Positions 1 through 7,588 of a DNA stretch of 64,000 bases are shown one piece after another. The notes beneath the pieces are model-generated. The model did no database searches. It was not told where the DNA came from and worked only from the letters and a program-made list of their open reading frames with translations. The stretch comes from Paraburkholderia agricolaris (GTDB lineage Bacteria; Pseudomonadota; Gammaproteobacteria; Burkholderiales; Burkholderiaceae): positions 1,302,001 through 1,366,000 of the forward strand of contig NZ_QPER01000002.1 in the NCBI RefSeq assembly GCF_009455635.1, given 5' to 3'. Numbering within the stretch: the first letter of the stretch is position 1; each line of letters starts with the position of its first letter. Both the position numbers and the translations under genes were made by a program.

Positions 1-19
1 GCGCAACAGGTGGTGACCC

Positions 20-394
20 ATGACTAATGCCGATGCAGCGCGACTTCACTTGACGATCGACGGCCGGCAGGTCGCGGTCGAAGCGGGTACGACCGTGGCC
101 GCGGCGCTTGCGATCGCGGGCGTGGGCGGTACGCGGACGTCGGTTCGCGGTGAGACGCGCGCGGCGCTGTGCGGCATGGGTGTGTGCCAGGAGTGCCGCG
201 TTACGATTGACGGCCGGGCGCATGTGATGGCGTGTCAGACGCTTTGCTGCGAGGGGCAGGTGGTTCGCACAACTGTCGCGGCGAACGTTATAAATGCCAA
301 CGCCAACGCCAACGCCAACGCGGGCACGGGCACTGTCATCGCCACAGCCGCTGCCGCCATCAAGGGCACGGGCACTACCACAGGCACACGATGA
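20..394 (+). CDS. (2Fe-2S)-binding small subunit of an HcnA/LhpF-type amino-acid dehydrogenase
   Basis: A 124-residue protein with a plant-ferredoxin-like [2Fe-2S] domain over about residues 8-85. The cluster cysteines are in the run LCGMGVCQEC (about residues 50-59) and in MACQ (about residue 71). Small proteins of this type pair with FAD subunits in hydrogen cyanide synthase, opine oxidase and D-hydroxyproline dehydrogenase and pass electrons towards the respiratory chain. The next gene codes for such a FAD subunit and overlaps this stop in ATGA, so the two are translationally coupled. An AGGTGG lies just upstream of the start. Oddity: the domain ends near residue 88, and the rest is a low-complexity Asn-Ala, then Gly-Thr tail encoded by an AACGCC-type repeat, which the family lacks. 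The family is fairly sure; the substrate is inferred and unproven. Confidence 0.85.
   Translation: MTNADAARLHLTIDGRQVAVEAGTTVAAALAIAGVGGTRTSVRGETRAALCGMGVCQECRVTIDGRAHVMACQTLCCEGQVVRTTVAANVINANANANANAGTGTVIATAAAAIKGTGTTTGTR
297..336 (+). repeat. AACGCC-type hexanucleotide tandem repeat inside the (2Fe-2S) protein gene
   Basis: About five in-frame copies of a 6-base unit (AACGCC and close variants) encode alternating Asn-Ala, followed by a GGCACGGGCAC-like stretch giving Gly-Thr. The unit is a multiple of three, so slippage would change tail length without shifting the frame. Confidence 0.75.
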
Positions 395-1701
395 AGCAAC
401 ATTTCGATATCGTCGTGGTAGGCGCCGGTCCGGCTGGGCTGAACGCCGCGCAAGCCGCGGGGCGCGCGGGCGCCACGGTCGCACTGCTCGACGACAATCC
501 GCGCGCCGGTGGTCAAATCTGGCGGCAAGGTCCCGGCCATCCGCCGCAAGTGCCGCTGCAAGGCTTCCTTGCCACCTTGAAGATGCAAACCAACGTCACC
601 CTTATGCCGTCGACTCGCGTGATCGCGCCTTTGCGTGCGCGCGGTTTACTGCTCGAATCGGCGGAGCTCGGCGGCGTATCTATCAGCTACGGGCAGTTGA
701 TTCTCGCAACCGGTGCGCGTGAGCGGCTCCTGCCGTTCGCCGGTTGGACGCTACCCGGCGTGACCGGTGCGGGCGCGCTGCAGGCGCTCATTAAAGGTGG
801 CATGCCGGTGCGCGGCGAGCGGATCGTGATTGCCGGCAGCGGTCCGCTGCTGATCGCCGCGCTTGCCACCGCGCGTGCTGCCGGCGCGCAAGTCGTGGCG
901 GTCGTGGAGCAGGCACCGTCGTTCGAGGTTGTCAGCTTCGGAATTTCCTTATTGGCCGAGCCTGCGAAGTTGCGGCAGGCCGTGACCATGACGCGCGGTT
1001 TCGCGGGGGTGCGTTACTGGACCGGCAGCATCGTCCGGCAAGCGCTTGGCGATGGTCGCGTCGAACGCGTGACCATCCAGCGCGGACGCCGGCAACTGAC
1101 ACTCGCTTGCGACCGTATCGCATGCGGCTATGGACTGGTGCCGAATACCACGCTTGCGCAAGCACTCGGCTGTGCGATCAACGAAGCAGGGCAGATCGTG
1201 GTCGACAGTGAGCAGCGGACTTCAGTCGACGGCGTGTTGGCGGCAGGCGAATGCACGGGTGTTGGCGGTGCGGAACTGGCGGGTGTGGAAGGCGAGATCG
1301 CCGGACTCTTCGCGAGCGGCACCCCGGCAAGCGACGCCTCCACAAACCGCAGCTCGGCAAACCCTATCGCACTACATAGCCAACGCGCGCGATGGCAGCG
1401 TTTCGCAACGCGCGTCGAAACAGCCTTCGCGTTACAGGCCGCCGCGCGCACGCCACCCGACGATGCCACGCTGCTCTGCCGTTGCGAAGACGTCAGCGTT
1501 GGCGAAGTGCGCGCCTGGCCGGATTGGCGCGAAGCCAAGCTGCATACCCGCTGCGGAATGGGGGCATGCCAGGGACGCATCTGCGGCGCCGCCGCTGGAC
1601 TGTACTTTGGCTGGCAAGCCGCCGCGCCGCGCCCGCCGTTCAGTCCGGCGCAAATCGGCACCTTGATGGTGGCGGGCGCGGAGGCGCCGCCGACCGAATG
1701 A
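391..1701 (+). CDS. FAD/NAD(P)-binding subunit of an HcnB/LhpE-type amino-acid dehydrogenase
   Basis: A 436-residue flavoprotein subunit. The dinucleotide-binding motif GAGPAGLNAA lies near residue 10, and a second Rossmann motif (GSGPLLIAAL) near residue 150. The C-terminus carries a BFD-like [2Fe-2S] segment: LCRCEDVS, then RCGMGACQGRICG, near residues 365-400. This layout is that of the B subunits of hydrogen cyanide synthase, opine oxidase and D-hydroxyproline dehydrogenase, which oxidise the C-N bond of an amino acid. I start it at 391 rather than at an upstream in-frame codon because this ATG overlaps the upstream stop as ATGA and begins directly with the Rossmann strand. The third, DadA-like subunit is expected just left of the window edge. 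Substrate unknown; D-hydroxyproline or an opine are the best guesses from family and from the AraC regulator downstream. Confidence 0.88.
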   Translation: MKQHFDIVVVGAGPAGLNAAQAAGRAGATVALLDDNPRAGGQIWRQGPGHPPQVPLQGFLATLKMQTNVTLMPSTRVIAPLRARGLLLESAELGGVSISYGQLILATGARERLLPFAGWTLPGVTGAGALQALIKGGMPVRGERIVIAGSGPLLIAALATARAAGAQVVAVVEQAPSFEVVSFGISLLAEPAKLRQAVTMTRGFAGVRYWTGSIVRQALGDGRVERVTIQRGRRQLTLACDRIACGYGLVPNTTLAQALGCAINEAGQIVVDSEQRTSVDGVLAAGECTGVGGAELAGVEGEIAGLFASGTPASDASTNRSSANPIALHSQRARWQRFATRVETAFALQAAARTPPDDATLLCRCEDVSVGEVRAWPDWREAKLHTRCGMGACQGRICGAAAGLYFGWQAAAPRPPFSPAQIGTLMVAGAEAPPTE

Positions 1702-1728
1702 CCCCGGCATCCACCCGGCTGCCGCATA

Positions 1729-1755
1729 TTGTCTCCAGCCGCGTGGTCCTATAAT
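1729..1755 (+). promoter_or_regulatory. Candidate sigma-70 promoter of the AraC-family gene
   Basis: TTGTCT at 1729-1734 and a perfect TATAAT at 1750-1755 are separated by 15 bases, 64 bases before the ATG at 1819. The spacer is short, so only the -10 is convincing. Confidence 0.5.
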
Positions 1756-1818
1756 CGAGCGCAAGCGCGCGCCGGCAACGCACGACCAACACCAAACCGC
1801 ACCGACCACGGAACCCGC

Positions 1819-2589
1819 ATGATGAACACGCTGGCTCATCCGCTCGAACCGGACGACGCAACGCTGTCCGGCATGCTGTCGCATTTCACTTTGCTCGAGC
1901 CGGTGTTCGACGCAATGCCGGACGTCGTGTTCTTCGTCAAGGACGCGCACGCGCGCTATGCGCTCGTCAACCGCACGCTGGCTTCGCGCTGTGGCTTCAA
2001 GGAAAAGGCCGCGTTGCTCGGCAAGACCGCCGAGGACGTTTTCCCGCGCCGCTTTGGCCGCATCTACACGGCCCAGGACAAAGCGATCATCAACGTCGGC
2101 AGCCAGATGATCGATCAACTGGAACTGCATCTGTACCCGGGCCGCCAGCCGGGTTGGTGTCTGACCTGCAAGCAGCCGTTGCGCGATCCCGCGGGCAAGG
2201 TGGTCGGCCTCGCCGGCATTTCCCGCGATCTGAAAGCCGACGAAAGCAGTCACCCCGCTTACAGCCGGCTGGCCGCGGTGGTGCAGTCCATCCAGGAAAA
2301 CTACGTGCAGCCGTTGAATCTGAAACAGCTTGCTGCCATGGCGGATATGTCGGTGGCGCAACTGGAGCGCTACTTTCACAAAGTGTTTCATTTGACGCCG
2401 CGTCAGGTGTTGCTGAAAACGCGACTGGACGCCGCCACCGCGCTGCTGGTTTCGCACGACAAGGTCACCGACGTCGCCGCGCTCTGCGGCTACACCGACC
2501 ACAGCGCCTTTACGCGGCAATTCAAGGCGACCGTCGGCATTACGCCGACCGAGTACCGGATGCTGCTGCACGGAACCTCGCGAAGCTGA
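1819..2589 (+). CDS. AraC-family regulator with N-terminal PAS domain
   Basis: A 256-residue transcription factor. Residues about 20-135 form a PAS-like sensor (FDAMPDVVFFVKDAHARYALVN, here only described in part, then a typical GKTAEDVFP turn). Residues about 150-250 are an AraC double helix-turn-helix: LNLKQLAAMADMSVAQLERYF is followed by the second signature around VTDVAALCGYTDHSAFTRQF. PAS-AraC proteins often sit beside amino-acid dehydrogenase operons such as hydroxyproline catabolism, and this gene directly follows the dehydrogenase subunits, so it probably activates them in response to the substrate. Two adjacent ATGs (1819 and 1822) could be the start; I use the first. The ligand is not known. 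Confidence 0.88.
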   Translation: MMNTLAHPLEPDDATLSGMLSHFTLLEPVFDAMPDVVFFVKDAHARYALVNRTLASRCGFKEKAALLGKTAEDVFPRRFGRIYTAQDKAIINVGSQMIDQLELHLYPGRQPGWCLTCKQPLRDPAGKVVGLAGISRDLKADESSHPAYSRLAAVVQSIQENYVQPLNLKQLAAMADMSVAQLERYFHKVFHLTPRQVLLKTRLDAATALLVSHDKVTDVAALCGYTDHSAFTRQFKATVGITPTEYRMLLHGTSRS

Positions 2590-2601
2590 GCTCCGGCACC
2601 C

Positions 2602-2931
2602 ATGGTTCGTCGCAAGCATCATTACTATGTCTACGTCGTCGCGCTGGACGACACCGTCTGGAACGAGGCGCGCTTTCGCCGCGCGAATCCGGATTACCGG
2701 TTCGACAAGCCTTGCGTGTATGTGGGAATGACGGGACTGGACCCGGATCTGAGATTCGACCGGCACAAAGCCGGCATTCAGGCAAATCGCTATGTGCGCG
2801 ATTACGGCCTGCGCCTCTTGCCCGAGTTGTATGAAGTGTTCAACCCTATGCCTTACCGCGGCGCACAGGATATGGAAGTGGAGTTGGCGATTGGACTACG
2901 CGAGGCGGGGTACGGCGTGTGGCAGGCATAA
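2602..2931 (+). CDS. Small GIY-YIG-like protein
   Basis: A 109-residue protein 12 bases after the AraC gene. It shows the pattern of a minimal GIY-YIG domain: HYYVYVVAL near residues 7-15 stands where the GIY strand sits, VYVGMTG (residues 39-45) where YIG sits, then DRHKAG with Arg54 and His55 where the catalytic Arg helix is expected, and a C-terminal MEVELAIGLREAGYGVW with Glu94 as possible metal ligand. Members of this superfamily cut DNA or act in repair, but such single-domain proteins are mostly uncharacterised. Unlike UvrC-type proteins, a long insert (residues 16-37) separates the two strands. Superfamily assignment is by pattern only and the activity is not established. Confidence 0.6.
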   Translation: MVRRKHHYYVYVVALDDTVWNEARFRRANPDYRFDKPCVYVGMTGLDPDLRFDRHKAGIQANRYVRDYGLRLLPELYEVFNPMPYRGAQDMEVELAIGLREAGYGVWQA

Positions 2932-2949
2932 ACCACGCTTGCTACTGTC

Positions 2950-3210
2950 TTACTTCACACCCAGCCCGCGCAGCACTGCATTGCCTTCAGACGTCAGACG
3001 GATTTGCGAAGCACCGGTGTCGCCGGAGACCGTTTCGATCAGGCCGGCTTCGTGAAGCTGCGGAATTTCGGGCTTCGCGGATGCGTCGATCGGCGCGTGC
3101 AGCAACAGCAGGAGCGTCGCCAGTTCGTGATGGCTCAGCAGGCGGCGCAAAATCGTGGGCCGCTTCGCTGGCGCCGTCGTTTCGTTCGTGTTGTGGTCGG
3201 GCTGGTTCAT
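2950..3210 (-). CDS. Small winged-helix-like hypothetical protein (paralogue of 44780-44983)
   Basis: An 86-residue protein. Residues about 24-35 (LLSHHELATLLL), a central leucine-rich helix and the C-terminal IRLTSEGNAVLRGL resemble a reduced winged-helix domain in which the last strand and helix are conserved. The gene at 44780-44983 has the same LSHHELATL start and a matching LQLTRQGRALLERL end, so the two are paralogues. I start at the ATG at 3210, which has AAGGTG six bases upstream, rather than the GTG three codons earlier. The N-terminus is polar and probably disordered. Function unknown; DNA binding is a guess. Confidence 0.7.
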   Translation of the reverse strand: MNQPDHNTNETTAPAKRPTILRRLLSHHELATLLLLLHAPIDASAKPEIPQLHEAGLIETVSGDTGASQIRLTSEGNAVLRGLGVK

Positions 3211-3366
3211 GGAGCGCACCTTGTGCGGGATAGTGTCGAGTGGATCATGCGGATGAAGTCTTAAACGATTCTTAAGACACCATTGTGATGTAACACCGTG
3301 ACACTATCATTGCGTCGGAACAAGTTACCGATAGTTACACTTGGCCGATTATTACTCAGGCTTACC

Positions 3367-3699
3367 TTAGGGCGCGCAGGTTTTACTCGCCGATTCAAGC
3401 CACAGATTGCTCACGTGGCGCTTGCCCGGGTAGAAGCGATAGGTCGTCGCACCGTTGTCGCTGCGCACCTTGACGATATTCGAATCGCCGAAGTCGAGCA
3501 TCTGGCCTTGCGGGATTTCGGTCGACTTGAACGCGGCGTTGTGGCTGGTCGCCACTTGCGTCAGGCAGGCGACCACGTCGTTGACTGAGCGCTGCGTGAC
3601 AGTGTCGATGACGGGTTCGCCGGCATCCGGATTCTTCTGGAAGTAAGCGCAAGCGCTGAGAAGCAGGGGAACTGAAAGGACTACGGCAAACTTCTTCAT
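3367..3699 (-). CDS. Small outer-membrane lipoprotein, hypothetical
   Basis: A 110-residue protein with a type II signal peptide: MKKFAVVLSVPLLLSACAYF, where LSAC is the lipobox and Cys17 would carry the lipid. The mature part has two further cysteines (in VACLTQV and the C-terminal KTCAP) that could form a disulphide. AGGAGAG lies six bases before the ATG. Similar short lipoproteins are common in Burkholderia without a known role. It lies alone between unrelated genes. Confidence 0.8.
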   Translation of the reverse strand: MKKFAVVLSVPLLLSACAYFQKNPDAGEPVIDTVTQRSVNDVVACLTQVATSHNAAFKSTEIPQGQMLDFGDSNIVKVRSDNGATTYRFYPGKRHVSNLWLESASKTCAP

Positions 3700-3952
3700 A
3701 TCTCTCCTGGCGTTTCATTCGGCCTAAGGCGCGCGCGACACCCGAATGGGGCTGAGGGCGCGGTACCGGGCTGCGGATCAGACGCCATTATATCGGCGCG
3801 GCTAGTTTGCCTGAGCCGAGGGAGCATGGGGTGTGCCCGATTCCCATGAATCCGCATGAATCCGCAGGCGAGGGCGCAATGCCAGGCGCACAGCGCCGCC
3901 CGAAACCCATGCTGCCTGTGGCCGCAGCCCCAGGGGTTCCGACCGCGAACGC

Positions 3953-5836
3953 CTATTTGCGGCGCTGAGCTTGCGCCGCAAGCCGCACGGCCGCGTTGAC
4001 AGCGCCGTAGCCGTCGTAGCCGCCGCGCCGTTCGACCAGTTCCAGGAAAAAGCGCTGATCCAGCTGTTCGGTGTAAGCGTGGAAGAACTCGCCCCCGCGC
4101 TCGTCCCGGTCATACAGGATGTTGTGTGCGCGCAGCGCCTCGAGCGTCTCGTCCGGCAGCGCATAGCGGGCGGCGAGGTCATCGTAGTAATTGCGCGGGA
4201 TGCGCAGCACCGGCAGACCGTCGGCGATGAACTCGGGAATCGCGCTGAAAATGTCGCTGGTGCCGAATGCCACGTGATTCAGGCCCGAGCCGTGGTAGGT
4301 GTGGACGGCTTCGGCCACCGCCGTGTGGTGGTCCACCGACGCGTTCAATATGATGCGCACCGAACCGTCACGACTGCGCAGCGCGCGGCTGCGCACCAGC
4401 CCGTATGGATCGGGCACCAGCACGCCCGGCTCGGCCTGGAAGCCGAACGCGGTTCGCAGAAACAGAACCCACGTATCCAGCGCAGGAGCCGGCACGGACA
4501 GGCACACATGGTCGATGCGCGTGAGCGGTCCCACTTCGGCCGGACCGTTGATGTCGGTGAGGACGAAATCGGCTTCGAACAGGGTGGGTTGGTCCGGCGT
4601 TTCGTCGACGAAATAGTTCAGGCTGCCGTCGGGCCCCTGCACGGCGGGCAGCACGCGTTCGTTTGGGCCGATCTGGCCCGAGAACGGCGCGTAGCCGAAC
4701 CCGGCGGCGCGCTCGAACGCCTGATTGGCATCGTCTACCCGAAATGCCGACGCGCACAGCGACAACCCATGCCGCTGGAAGAAGGCGTTGGCGAATGAAT
4801 CCGGTTCGGCGTTCAGCACGATCGACGCCGCGCCATGCTGAAACAAGCTCACATCTTTCGAACGATGCTGACCGGCCTGGCGAAAGCGCAGCTTGCCGAG
4901 CCAGTCGACGAGATGGGCGCGGGTGGTGTGGTCGACCGCGAACTCGAGAAACTGATAGCCGACGTGGGCAGGCGCGGCGGGCGATTGATAGAGTTCGCCG
5001 GGCGGCTGCCGGTTGGCTTCAAGCAGCGCGCGAGTCTGTTCCTCGAGGAACAGCAGCGAGCGATGGCCATCCGCCGCGGTAATAGCGGTTGGCGCGGCGC
5101 GAAAACCGTCGTTGAAGATTTCGAGCGAAAGCGGCCCGCGGTAGCCGGTTTTCACGACCTGCGCGGTGAACCCTGCCAGATCGAAGTCGCCCTGACCCGG
5201 AAAGCAGCGGTAATGGCGGCTCCATTCGAGCACGTCCATGGCGAGCTTCGGCGCATCCGCGATTTGTACGAAGGCGATGCGATCGCCAGGAATATCGGCG
5301 ATCGCATCCACCGTATCGTTGAGCGACAGCGTGTGAAAGCTGTCGAGCACCAGCCCGAGATTCGGGTGATTCACCGCATTGACGAGCTTCCATGCGTGAC
5401 GGTACGTCTTCACATGCTTGCCCCATGCAAGCGCTTCATAACCGGCGATTACGCCGGCCGCTTCGGCCGCGCGGGCCAGCGCGCCGAGCTGGTCGGTCAT
5501 CAGCGAATCGTCGCCGATGGTGTCGGGCGAGACGTTGCTGCACACCAGAATCCGATCCGTACCCAGTTCATGCATCACGTCGAACTTGCGCTTCGCCCGA
5601 TCCAGATTGCGCGCGAGGCGCTCCGGGCTGACCCCGTCGAAATCGCGGAACGGCTGAAACAGCATGATTTTCAGCCCGAGATCCTCGGCGATGCGCCGTA
5701 CGTCGGCGGGCGAGCCGTCGAAATACAACAGGTCGTTCTCGAAGATTTCTACGCCTTCGAAGCCCGCCGCCTGAATGGCGGTCAGCTTTTCGACGAGAGT
5801 CCCGCTGATCGACACGGTGGCAATCGAACGTTGCAT
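3953..5836 (-). CDS. quiC: 3-dehydroshikimate dehydratase, QuiC type (TIM barrel plus HPPD-like domain)
   Basis: A 627-residue two-domain protein. Residues 1 to about 280 form a xylose-isomerase-like TIM barrel (VSISGTLVEKL, then FEGVEIFEND) typical of bacterial 3-dehydroshikimate dehydratase, which converts 3-dehydroshikimate to protocatechuate. Residues about 290-620 are two vicinal-oxygen-chelate units like 4-hydroxyphenylpyruvate dioxygenase, with metal-ligand-type motifs RIDHVCLSV and SGLNHVAFGT. This fusion is characteristic of QuiC of Pseudomonas and Burkholderia. I start at the ATG at 5836 because AGGAG lies six bases upstream; the in-frame TTG at 5857 has none. It is divergent from aroQ and the shikimate dehydrogenase gene, sharing their promoter region, and supplies the step that links quinate/shikimate to the protocatechuate pathway. 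Confidence 0.9.
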   Translation of the reverse strand: MQRSIATVSISGTLVEKLTAIQAAGFEGVEIFENDLLYFDGSPADVRRIAEDLGLKIMLFQPFRDFDGVSPERLARNLDRAKRKFDVMHELGTDRILVCSNVSPDTIGDDSLMTDQLGALARAAEAAGVIAGYEALAWGKHVKTYRHAWKLVNAVNHPNLGLVLDSFHTLSLNDTVDAIADIPGDRIAFVQIADAPKLAMDVLEWSRHYRCFPGQGDFDLAGFTAQVVKTGYRGPLSLEIFNDGFRAAPTAITAADGHRSLLFLEEQTRALLEANRQPPGELYQSPAAPAHVGYQFLEFAVDHTTRAHLVDWLGKLRFRQAGQHRSKDVSLFQHGAASIVLNAEPDSFANAFFQRHGLSLCASAFRVDDANQAFERAAGFGYAPFSGQIGPNERVLPAVQGPDGSLNYFVDETPDQPTLFEADFVLTDINGPAEVGPLTRIDHVCLSVPAPALDTWVLFLRTAFGFQAEPGVLVPDPYGLVRSRALRSRDGSVRIILNASVDHHTAVAEAVHTYHGSGLNHVAFGTSDIFSAIPEFIADGLPVLRIPRNYYDDLAARYALPDETLEALRAHNILYDRDERGGEFFHAYTEQLDQRFFLELVERRGGYDGYGAVNAAVRLAAQAQRRK

Positions 5837-5943
5837 GAACGGCTCCTGCAAAAGCAATAAACAACGGTTGGGACGGTGCCGGGCGGCCGCTGTGCCGCGT
5901 CCTCATGCCCTGCGGGCCGTCATGTTGCAATGCGAAAAATGGT

Positions 5944-6050
5944 CTAGCTAGTTACCGGCAAGCCGGTTCTCTCAGGTCGCAAGCACCCACAATACTGCAA
6001 TTTTCAGCCAGTTTATACAAACTAACTAGATGGTACAAATTCGTATAAAC
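5944..6050. promoter_or_regulatory. Dyad-rich divergent operator/promoter region of the quinate-shikimate cluster
   Basis: The 318-base gap between quiC and aroQ holds several dyads. ACCGGC-AA-GCCGGT is at 5954-5967. GTTTATAC at 6011-6018 is matched by GTATAAAC at 6043-6050, an 8-base perfect inverted repeat around a 24-base centre. CTAGTTA-like half sites occur near 5945-5954 in one orientation and near 6020-6030 in the other. A TetR protein is encoded at the end of the cluster and is the natural candidate to bind here. The dyads are seen; the binding is inferred. Confidence 0.5.
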
Positions 6051-6154
6051 CCCGAATGACGGCTACAGCCAATGCGCGCACACTGCGCTCACGTTGTAGA
6101 GCCGCGGCGTGTGTCGTGGCCCGCTTTATGCCTTACTTTGCAGGAGTTCCCGTC

Positions 6155-6610
6155 ATGAGTTTTGCATCAGTGCTGGTCCTCAACGGACCGAATCTCAACC
6201 TGCTCGGCACGCGTGAGCCGACCATCTACGGCTCGGAAACGCTCGACGACGTCGCCAGACTTTGCCGTGACGCCGGCGAACGGCTGGATCTGTCGATCGA
6301 CTTCTGCCAATCGAACGCGGAACACCAACTCATTGACTGGCTGCATGCGGCACGTACCAAAGTCGACGGCATCGTAATCAATCCTGCTGCTTATACGCAT
6401 ACCTCGGTGGCGATTGCCGATGCGCTCAGCGCGATCGAAAAACCCGTCATCGAAGTGCATATTTCAAACGTGCATCGTCGCGAAGCATTCCGGCATCACT
6501 CGTATGTGTCGGCGGTGGCCGAGGCGATCATCGTCGGCTGCGGTACGCAGGGGTACGTGCTCGCACTGGAGCGGATGGCAGTCATTTTGAAAAATCGGGC
6601 GGCCAAATGA
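6155..6610 (+). CDS. aroQ: Type II 3-dehydroquinate dehydratase
   Basis: A 151-residue protein of the normal length for type II dehydroquinases. The catalytic signature [17 protein letters not shown] at the N-terminus contains the active-site Tyr, and [17 protein letters not shown] near residue 100 contains the active-site His and substrate-binding loop. It interconverts 3-dehydroquinate and 3-dehydroshikimate. A CAGGAG at 6141-6146 fixes the ATG at 6155 against earlier in-frame codons. Its stop overlaps the next start as ATGA, coupling it to the shikimate dehydrogenase. Placed beside quiC, this copy probably serves catabolism of quinate rather than aromatic biosynthesis, though it could do both. 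Confidence 0.93.
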   Translation: MSFASVLVLNGPNLNLLGTREPTIYGSETLDDVARLCRDAGERLDLSIDFCQSNAEHQLIDWLHAARTKVDGIVINPAAYTHTSVAIADALSAIEKPVIEVHISNVHRREAFRHHSYVSAVAEAIIVGCGTQGYVLALERMAVILKNRAAK

Positions 6611-7542
6611 GCACTCACGTGAACCCACAAGCGAACTCACAGGCAAGCGACAAATCGTTTCTCGTTGGTCTGATCGGAGCGGGTATCGGCGGATCGCTCA
6701 GCCCCGCGATGCATGAGGAAGAGGGTAGCAAGCTCGGTCTGCACTATGTGTACCGCCGCATCGATCTGGAAGCGTTGCAGTTGGACCCCGCGGCGCTCCC
6801 CGATTTGCTCGCCGCGGCGGAACGCATGGGCTACAACGGCTTGAATATTACCTACCCGTGCAAGCAGGCGGTTATTCCTTTGCTCGACGAATTGTCCGAC
6901 GACGCGCGCGCACTCGGTGCGGTCAACACGGTTCTGTTCAAGGAGGGCAAACGGATCGGCCATAACACCGATTGGTCCGGTTTCGCCCGTGCGTTTCAAC
7001 GCGGTTTGCCGGACGTGTCGCTTGCCCGCGTCGTGCAACTCGGCGCGGGCGGCGCGGGCGCGGCAGTCGCGCATGCCGCGCTGACGATGGGCGCGCAAAC
7101 GCTCACCTTATTCGATGTGGACGCCGCACGCGCCGCGTCGCTCGCCGAGGAGTTGCAGAAGCGGTTCCCGGCGTCCACCGTCAGCGCCGGCAACTCGCTC
7201 ACGGAATCGCTGCATGAGTCGCTGCATGAATCGCTCGCGGCCGCCAACGGCCTGATTCACGCCACGCCCACCGGCATGGAGAAATTGCCGGGCTTGCCTT
7301 TGCCGGTCGAATTGCTGCATCGCGATTTGTGGGTGGCGGACATCGTCTATTTCCCGATCCGCACCGCGTTGTTGCAGGCGGCGGAAGCGCTCGGCTGCCG
7401 CACGCTGAGCGGCGGCGGCATGGCGGTGTACCAGGCGGTCGACGCGATGCGTATCTTCACGGGGTTGGAGCCCGATGCCGAGCGCGTGTACACGCACTTT
7501 CAGTCCTTGTTGCAACGCCAGGCCAGCAGCAGTAGCACATAA
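6607..7542 (+). CDS. Quinate/shikimate dehydrogenase (AroE superfamily)
   Basis: A 311-residue AroE-family enzyme. The substrate-binding motif [13 protein letters not shown] lies near residues 28-40, the catalytic Lys is in [10 protein letters not shown] (about residue 86), the conserved Asp in HNTDWSGF (about residue 122), and the cofactor Rossmann turn [11 protein letters not shown] near residue 141. It oxidises shikimate or quinate to the 3-dehydro form. The pairing with dehydroquinase, dehydroshikimate dehydratase and a carrier suggests a catabolic, NAD-preferring form like QsuD. Oddity: the segment [11 protein letters not shown] near residue 200 is a short in-frame duplication absent from most relatives. 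Confidence 0.87.
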   Translation: MSTHVNPQANSQASDKSFLVGLIGAGIGGSLSPAMHEEEGSKLGLHYVYRRIDLEALQLDPAALPDLLAAAERMGYNGLNITYPCKQAVIPLLDELSDDARALGAVNTVLFKEGKRIGHNTDWSGFARAFQRGLPDVSLARVVQLGAGGAGAAVAHAALTMGAQTLTLFDVDAARAASLAEELQKRFPASTVSAGNSLTESLHESLHESLAAANGLIHATPTGMEKLPGLPLPVELLHRDLWVADIVYFPIRTALLQAAEALGCRTLSGGGMAVYQAVDAMRIFTGLEPDAERVYTHFQSLLQRQASSSST

Positions 7543-7588
7543 ACCATACATGTCCGGTACGTAATCACACCGAGGAGACAGACACACC

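Noticed and set aside
1..19. 3 prime end of an upstream dehydrogenase subunit gene
   Set aside because: Two frames stop near 21-27 and one would overlap the first start as ATGA, but too few codons are visible to call a gene.
1432..2766. A 444-codon minus-strand open frame across the dehydrogenase and AraC genes
   Set aside because: Antisense shadow; composition Arg- and His-rich, no motif.
4835..5860. A 341-codon plus-strand open frame opposite quiC
   Set aside because: Antisense to a well-matched two-domain enzyme; no recognisable domain.
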